Source of the DNA: Sparassis latifolia
Taxonomy: Eukaryota; Basidiomycota; Agaricomycetes; Polyporales; Sparassidaceae
NCBI GenBank assembly: GCA_018466975.1
Contig: CM031555.1
Coordinates: forward strand, 1,364,001-1,428,000
Reading direction: 5' to 3'
Length of the DNA stretch: 64,000 bases
Position numbers and translations under genes: made by a program. Below are positions 58,601-64,000 of the stretch, one piece after another. How positions within the stretch are numbered: the first letter of the stretch is position 1; every line of letters starts with the position of its first letter. The notes beneath the pieces were generated by a model. That model did no database searches, was not told where the DNA came from, and saw only the letters and a list, made by a program, of their open reading frames with translations.

Positions 58601-61600
58601 TAAAGAGAAGCTGTAAGATCAACACATGAGGCGTGAGCAATCGACGGGCAGCAACCGCGCCATGATCGATGACGTCCTTGTCCGTTGGACTGTATTCGAT
58701 GGCGTGAAGGAAGGGATCTCCATGGCTGAACCAAACAAAATCAATGCAACTTTCAAAACAAGCAAAACCACTCACTTCATACTCCGAGAGAACATGCCCT
58801 TTTCATGTTTTATCGAACCAGCCCATGCAGAGCATATTTCAGACATCAACGCAATCTCATCGTCGGGCTTTTCTGCGATCACCCACGACCAAGCCTCAAT
58901 CCCGACAGTTATTGAGGAAGGTGTAAAGGCTTCAAATGGCAGGGCTACAAGGTAATGCAACAGATCATATTCGCGCTATGATTGACTGTCAGAGCGCATA
59001 CAGGACTGCGAAAAACGAACAGAGCACCTTGTCCGCGAATATGAGAGCTGCAGCACACCGGAACAACAGACGTTTCAGATCTTGAACGGTGAGTGTTTTC
59101 TTCTTTTCTCTGATATCCTGCATCGCTTCTGTCATCCTGGATTTGAGCGCCTCGATCTCTTGGGCAGGTACATATTCGGACGAGAAATCATCCTTCTGAG
59201 AAGCTAAAACAGTGTCAGTCAGGAACACTGCAAACGGATCCTAAGACACCTACCGACAAAAGTACCAAAGCGGAATCCAGTTACTTCGCCTTTGAAATAA
59301 CTTTTGGATGCCATTTGACTCGCCATGACTTTCGCACGGTCAGGCTTCCAAGCAGATAGTGTTGACAATGATGCTGTCCACGAGACAAATAAACAGAAAA
59401 AAGGCCACGTATAGCATTATGTACATACTAAGTTTGCGGTCTATAGGTCCAATTGCCTTGCCGAAATGAACAGCCATAGAAGCTCCGAGCTCTGAGGAGT
59501 CCGTCACAGACAACACTTGATTAACGGCAAGATATTTCTGGCATAAAACTATTACGTCAAACTTCAGCCCTCGTGACAATACAAAAGCACGTACCTGCAG
59601 TGTGGAATATAGCTCCATCGGGGCCCTACTCAGAGCTAATTCAAACCAAGTATTTGCATCCCGTTGCAAATGAGACAACATGTGGTCGCGCGCAGCGTAA
59701 TTATCAGGCAACTGTAAAGTCAAGTCTGCTTTATCAGATCGGTAGAGGTAAACCGGGTTATCCTACATGCAAATAACATCAGTTTCAGCGCCGAGTCGAG
59801 ATAACACAGAATTCACTTCATCAACAAACTGATTTTCAGAAGCTCGTCGTAGAAGCGTGAGGACCTCCAGCACAGCAATCACAAGGGCTGGATCACACAT
59901 CAAGGAAGGGAATGAAGTGATCAACCGGTTAAGATACTTTGATGAGATATCCCGGGCCTCCTCGACACGATGCGTGCTACATACGAGCAATCCACGCAAC
60001 TCTTGCGAAAGGGTTGGTGGCAAAGCTTGCTTTGCGGCTTGACCATTGAGATCAATTATACAACCTCGAATAACCTGAATCCTATTTCAATTCCGCGACT
60101 CGTGCAGTACATGAGACAACTCAACCTTTTCTGCTATCGCTTCCATGCAAGTATGAAGTCCGACGTTCTTGTTGAGACCGTTGTTGACGAAATACGCTAT
60201 CAAGGACGAAGGAAATCCAGCAGCCGAACGCATGCTCTCCATGTCGTGCATACAAAGCAGGAATATGATCTGCCCTGGCAAGAGATAGCGAACCTCCCCG
60301 ATGCGCTGAGGTATGTGTTTCGTAAGCAGCGCACGATGTTTCGCAACGACCTGATAGTATTACAGTGAACTTGCAGTACGTAATCAAGACGGTTGCACTC
60401 ACAGTCTCTACGTATTCCTGGCGGATCACAGTGTTATACTCCAGATCACTGACAATGGTATCATGGGCCTCCTCCAGCACGATGGCAGGAGTCTTGACAG
60501 CGATGCGGGCCAACGCCGGCTGTTGCCAGTCCATAGCTATCTGCTCCTTGTTCCCAGGAGCTGTAAATTGGAAGAGGACACACAGGAACCACATGTTGCG
60601 GAACAACGTCACGATGTTGGAGCGGGTGTCGGGGTCCAGCTTCATATCGCTATGGCTGAGAAGTGCATCTATGGGCAGAAGAAGGGACCCAAGTTGTTCA
60701 ATCATGTCTTCCATCTGTGACTGAGTCAGATCGAAGATGCCTATACCAGTCGTAGAACGTTCACCTTGGCTTGATGGTTGGATATTGCGACGTTCTGGAT
60801 GGCAACAGCCTTATCCGCAAAGAGCGTCAACAATTCTACAAGATACACTTCGTACAGCTCTGGCCGGTGATGCAGCTCTTGTGCAAGTCTTGTCTGGGCG
60901 GCTAGAACCTGCGGCGCCACTTCAGAGCTGCCCGAAATATATCCACGCAGTAACCATAAAGCGTACCATGTTGTTAGAGAATCTCGGATCATCCAGATTG
61001 GCAGAACGATTGATGGAAGAGAAAGCGCGTATGATATCGACGAAGGAACTCTCTGGCGCTATCAAAGCGAGATCCACGAGATTGTAGGCAATGGCAGCTT
61101 CGACAGTAGGCTCCGCTGTTCGCAATCGTTGCAGTAACATCGAAGTAGTCAAACGCGTGACCTACAACAAAACCGTTAGCAACAACATGCAAAGCACAGG
61201 ACACGGCCCACCTCTTCAGACCGAAACTCGAGTGCCAATCTGGTTGCGACCGAGATGGTACTGATTCCGACGGTCCTCTTCTCATCCTCTGTCAAACCAC
61301 GCAGCCCTGTCTCAACCGAATGCAAGGTAGCCAAGTCCGCAACCTCGCCCAGTGAACTGGTAATCGTGAGTGAGCTCTCATAGCTATCCTTGCTGGTTGC
61401 GGCGACGTAGTTCAAAAGGGAATACATGTGAGACATGACGAGGTCATCTCCAACAGCCAGCTGCATGAAAGCATATGAGTAATCGAAGATCACAGCCATC
61501 AGATTTACCAACGTCAATGCATAGAGCAAGACACTTCGCGGCTGCCACAAGGGGAGGAGGTGTACGCGTTCCCGTTACAAATTCGAATTCGAATATAGAT

Positions 61601-63177
61601 AATGGGGACGTTACGAAACGACGAAGGTGGCTGGCCATGTCAAGAGCAACCTCTGGGAAGCTGAGCAAGACTGTATGAGATAGAGAACCTAAGCTGTGTG
61701 TGAATTAATCTAACTTGCGAACAAGGATTGCGGTTGACTTGAGCGCAGCTTCCTGCACCATGTTGTCGCAAACCTGAGACTCCGGACTGAGTAACAATTT
61801 CAGACGAGAGTAGAGACCCTTGTCCAGTTCTCCCAATGCGGATGAGCATACGGCAGCCAATTTCTGACATGTAGCTGTTAGTGAAGGCAAGATGGGCATC
61901 CGCGATCATTCATACCAAGCTTTCGGACATGGTCTCCCAAGCGTAACTGTCTTCCGAAGGATCAGACTCCATTTCTTCTATCTGCAAGATAAGATAAGTG
62001 AAGCATTGCGTCGCGTGTCCGAACGTGGTCTGCAGCATAATTCGGTACGTTCCCTCAGCCATCTTGGACTCCGTTATGGCACGTCGCGACAGAGTTTGCC
62101 AGGCTTTGTTCGCGGCAGCGGCTTCGACAGTGGCTGGATATACTGCGGCGTATGCAGCATCGTGGCAGACCAACGCCTGCGCGAGGATAGTCCACTGTGC
62201 CTCTATTACGCAGCACTGGATGAAGTAACCGCTCAGTGGTCTACCACGGGAGACATAACGAGAAACGAGGGTCTGGATGTAATGAATCTCCTCTGGGTCG
62301 TAGCCTTTTGCAGGTATTACGTCGACTAGCAGTCGGTTAAGACGGTCAACAACGTCCGTAGTAAAGAGGGAGTTCAGATGGCCAGACAAGATTGACCATT
62401 CGTCAGTTGTCCAGTCAAACGACATGGATATGATGGCTCTGTACAAGCCATGAAATGACGGTGCGTATTGTGTAAGCACATCCACAGCTTGTGACGTGAT
62501 GTCAGCAATGTTGGCGTATGATTGCTCTTTAGGACTCACAGTCTCCTGTATTCAGCTTTGAGACAATGTTCATAACGAAGTTCTGCAGAGCCTGCATGAC
62601 TACTTCGCGACGTGCAGGGTGGGAACTGGCGATGCGGAGAAGCGCAGAGACAACCGCAAACACCAATTGGTCAGGCAACGCCCATTCTGTGAAGAAGGGT
62701 GAGGACATGCTCCGAGCTATGCTAGATTTTCTTACCTTCCCAGGCGAGGCATTGGTCAAAGTCGACATATGGAACGTCTCGCAGAATATCGACCAACACA
62801 GGGATTGTTTCATTAACATGCGAGTTTGGTAGATTAACGGCGAGCTCAGCGAAGCCAACGTTGCACTGAATCCTCGAATTTGGCTGGTATTTCTCGAAGA
62901 TCAGCGGAGGCGTATAACAGACACATGTAACGCACCATGAAGACCCTCTCTTCCCGGAGATTCTCAGGCACAGGTACCTCCTCCGATATAAGTCGAGTTT
63001 CAACCTTCGCGGCTACCAATGCTACGGTCGACTGGATATCTGAATTCTGGCTGTCATCCTTGGACTCTCCGATGTTTGCAGCCAGGTCAGAGAGGATGAG
63101 TTGCTGGATGTTGAGCTCCAAGCTAATATGACATCAGAGATGTATTTGTATATGTTCAATGACACTTGCCAATCCAT
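55639..63177 (-). CDS. STT4: Phosphatidylinositol 4-kinase III alpha (Stt4)
   Basis: This large plasma-membrane kinase makes PI4P from phosphatidylinositol. It spans 7.5 kb in dozens of short exons. The N-terminus is MDW followed, via an acceptor near 63124, by QLNIQQLILSDLAANIG. The long helical middle includes GLRGLTEDEKRTVGISTISV and SDLEYNTVIRQEYVETV. The lipid-kinase unique region contains GVYLPSNPDGVVVDIDKKSG and GRPLQSHAK. The catalytic part has KVGDDCRQDVLALQVIAMFK, the loop [20 protein letters not shown], and IDFGFLFDIGPGGVKFEPNS. The end is LTVKAFLAIRPHAEQLVGTV, SLPSFKGEPTIKRLKDRFAL, DEFQRLQNGTSYL. The activation-segment exons are tiny, and one junction appears to use an AT-AC intron (56113-56172). 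All kinase motifs are intact. Confidence 0.96.
56105..56112 (-). other. 8-nt microexon in Stt4
   Basis: GTCCAGGA completes the Gly codon and supplies Pro-Gly of IGPGG. It is followed by a regular intron (56054-56104, GTGAGT to ACAG). The exon before the AT-AC intron (56173-56196) is itself only 24 nt. Confidence 0.7.
56113..56172 (-). other. Apparent AT-AC intron in Stt4
   Basis: To encode the invariant LFDIGPGGVKF, the exon ending GACATAG must join to GTCCAGGA. The 60 bases between them begin ATAAGC and end AATTAC. The 5' end looks like a normal U2 donor with A in place of G, not the U12 consensus ATATCC. No GT-AG pair keeps the conserved residues. Confidence 0.7.
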
Positions 63178-63714
63178 ATCAGCTGCGAAATGAGCTAGGT
63201 GGTGCCTGCTGGTGGTGCTGGTGGTGGTGAACAGATGCACTGACGCGGAACGCTCTACCGACGCGTTGGTAACGTGACGAGGGACATGCCATGCCTGCAA
63301 TTTAACTGCAAATTCGCATGAAGGTCCAGCCTATATATTTCCCAAGAGCCCCACCGGGGAGAGGCATGTAGCAGAGAAGCTCGAAGGAGAATCACCAGCC
63401 GGCAAACGCGTGTCAGATCTTAGAAACCGAGCAGCGCAACAATAACGAAGGAACTACTTATCATAGACATGTCCATCGCCGGGACAATGAACAGACAATG
63501 GATCCAACGTCAAATGCGGCTTCATTACGGTGCACATGATATCAAAACTATGGTACGGTGTATATAGCGAGCGTGTGTAGTAGCGAATTGATCGCAAGTA
63601 CAATGTCCATCACAATCCCTGTATCTGCTGCCAGTGTGCAAGTGAAATATAATATAAGAACAGTCCGTACGCAGATACCAAATCTAAAAACTCATCGTTG
63701 TGAGCAAGTCGTGA
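63178..63714. other. Intergenic region upstream of Stt4
   Basis: It should contain the Stt4 promoter and the 3' end of the next minus-strand gene. A GGTGCTGGTGGTGGT-type triplet-rich stretch is at about 63200-63230. No gene was seen. Confidence 0.45.
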
Positions 63715-64000
63715 TCATGGGCGCGCTGTAACGAACGAACGACCGTCACAATCGACTCAATCGGCTGAATGAGGAAACTCACCAAGTTGTTCCTTGCGAT
63801 AGAACCAGAAGTAACCAATTACGATGACAATCTGGCAAATGAGAGCTATCCAGAAAGGAGCAGATGCCATCGGACTCCCTGGATAAAGGATTAGCGATGT
63901 GAACACACTAGAGAGTTTAGCTTTTTTTGTCCCTTACCTTTGAGTCCGCTGGAGATATCCCAGGAAGCAAGATCAGGGAAAACGCTCGAGGGACCTATCT
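63715..64000 (-). CDS. C-terminus of a single-pass membrane protein (gene runs off the window)
   Basis: Only the last exons are visible. Reading inward from the edge gives FPDLASWDISSGLKG, then, after an intron near 63879-63938, SPMASAPFWIALICQIVIVI and GYFWFYRKEQLARP before a TGA at 63715-63717. The last intron is at about 63728-63782. The pattern, a hydrophobic helix close to the C-terminus followed by a short basic tail, suits a type I membrane protein of the secretory pathway, such as a lectin-type cargo receptor, but the family cannot be named from this fragment. Confidence 0.55.

Overview
This window is nuclear DNA of a filamentous basidiomycete, most likely a wood-decaying agaricomycete. 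The evidence is dense genes on both strands, very many short introns of about 50-65 bp with GTRNGT donors, several F-box proteins, a secreted copper radical (glyoxal-type) oxidase, and a cellular RNA-silencing RNA-dependent RNA polymerase. No bacterial operons, CRISPR arrays, rRNA genes or intact transposons were found. Gene models were assembled by eye from conserved protein motifs across splice junctions. Outer limits are usually well supported; individual exon limits are given only where checked.

Layout. 1.4-9.3 kb (minus strand): an Erf2-type DHHC palmitoyltransferase and a Sac2/INPP5F-like phosphoinositide phosphatase. 9.5-12.9 kb (minus): proteasome beta-5 and a SAM-dependent methyltransferase. 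13.8-16.9 kb: UBC9 (plus), SNU13 (minus) and a conserved retropepsin-fold protein (plus). 17.4-18.7 kb: a damaged-looking F-box gene (minus). 19.0-22.2 kb: mitoribosomal mS38/Cox24 and a Ser-rich orphan (both plus). 22.6-28.4 kb (minus): an F-box protein, GPI mannosyltransferase GPI10 and a DUF3835-like acidic protein. 28.6-32.6 kb (plus): ribosome biogenesis factor PNO1 and an F-box/zinc-finger protein. 33.4-37.1 kb: the copper radical oxidase (plus) facing a histidine phosphatase (minus). 37.5-41.0 kb: Doa1/PLAA (minus). 43.2-47.7 kb: meiotic HORMA protein Hop1 (minus) divergent from TRAPP subunit Trs23 (plus). 47.9-50.7 kb: a coiled-coil protein (plus) facing a glutaminyl cyclase (minus). 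50.8-55.3 kb: RNA-dependent RNA polymerase (minus). 55.6-63.2 kb: PI 4-kinase Stt4 (minus). 63.7 kb to the edge: the C-terminus of a membrane protein (minus).

Most genes are unrelated housekeeping functions, not a cluster. Loose themes are phosphoinositides (a Sac phosphatase and the PI4P-making kinase Stt4), membrane traffic and anchoring (Erf2, GPI10, Trs23) and ubiquitin/SUMO/proteasome biology (beta-5, UBC9, Doa1, three F-box proteins).

The most unusual observation is in Stt4. Its invariant activation-loop sequence can be rebuilt only through a 24-nt exon, a 60-nt AT-AC intron and an 8-nt microexon. Other points are one-base frame breaks in SNU13 and PNO1 (probably homopolymer errors), a 10-bp hairpin over the oxidase start codon, and paired TATGTACATA palindromes beside proteasome beta-5.
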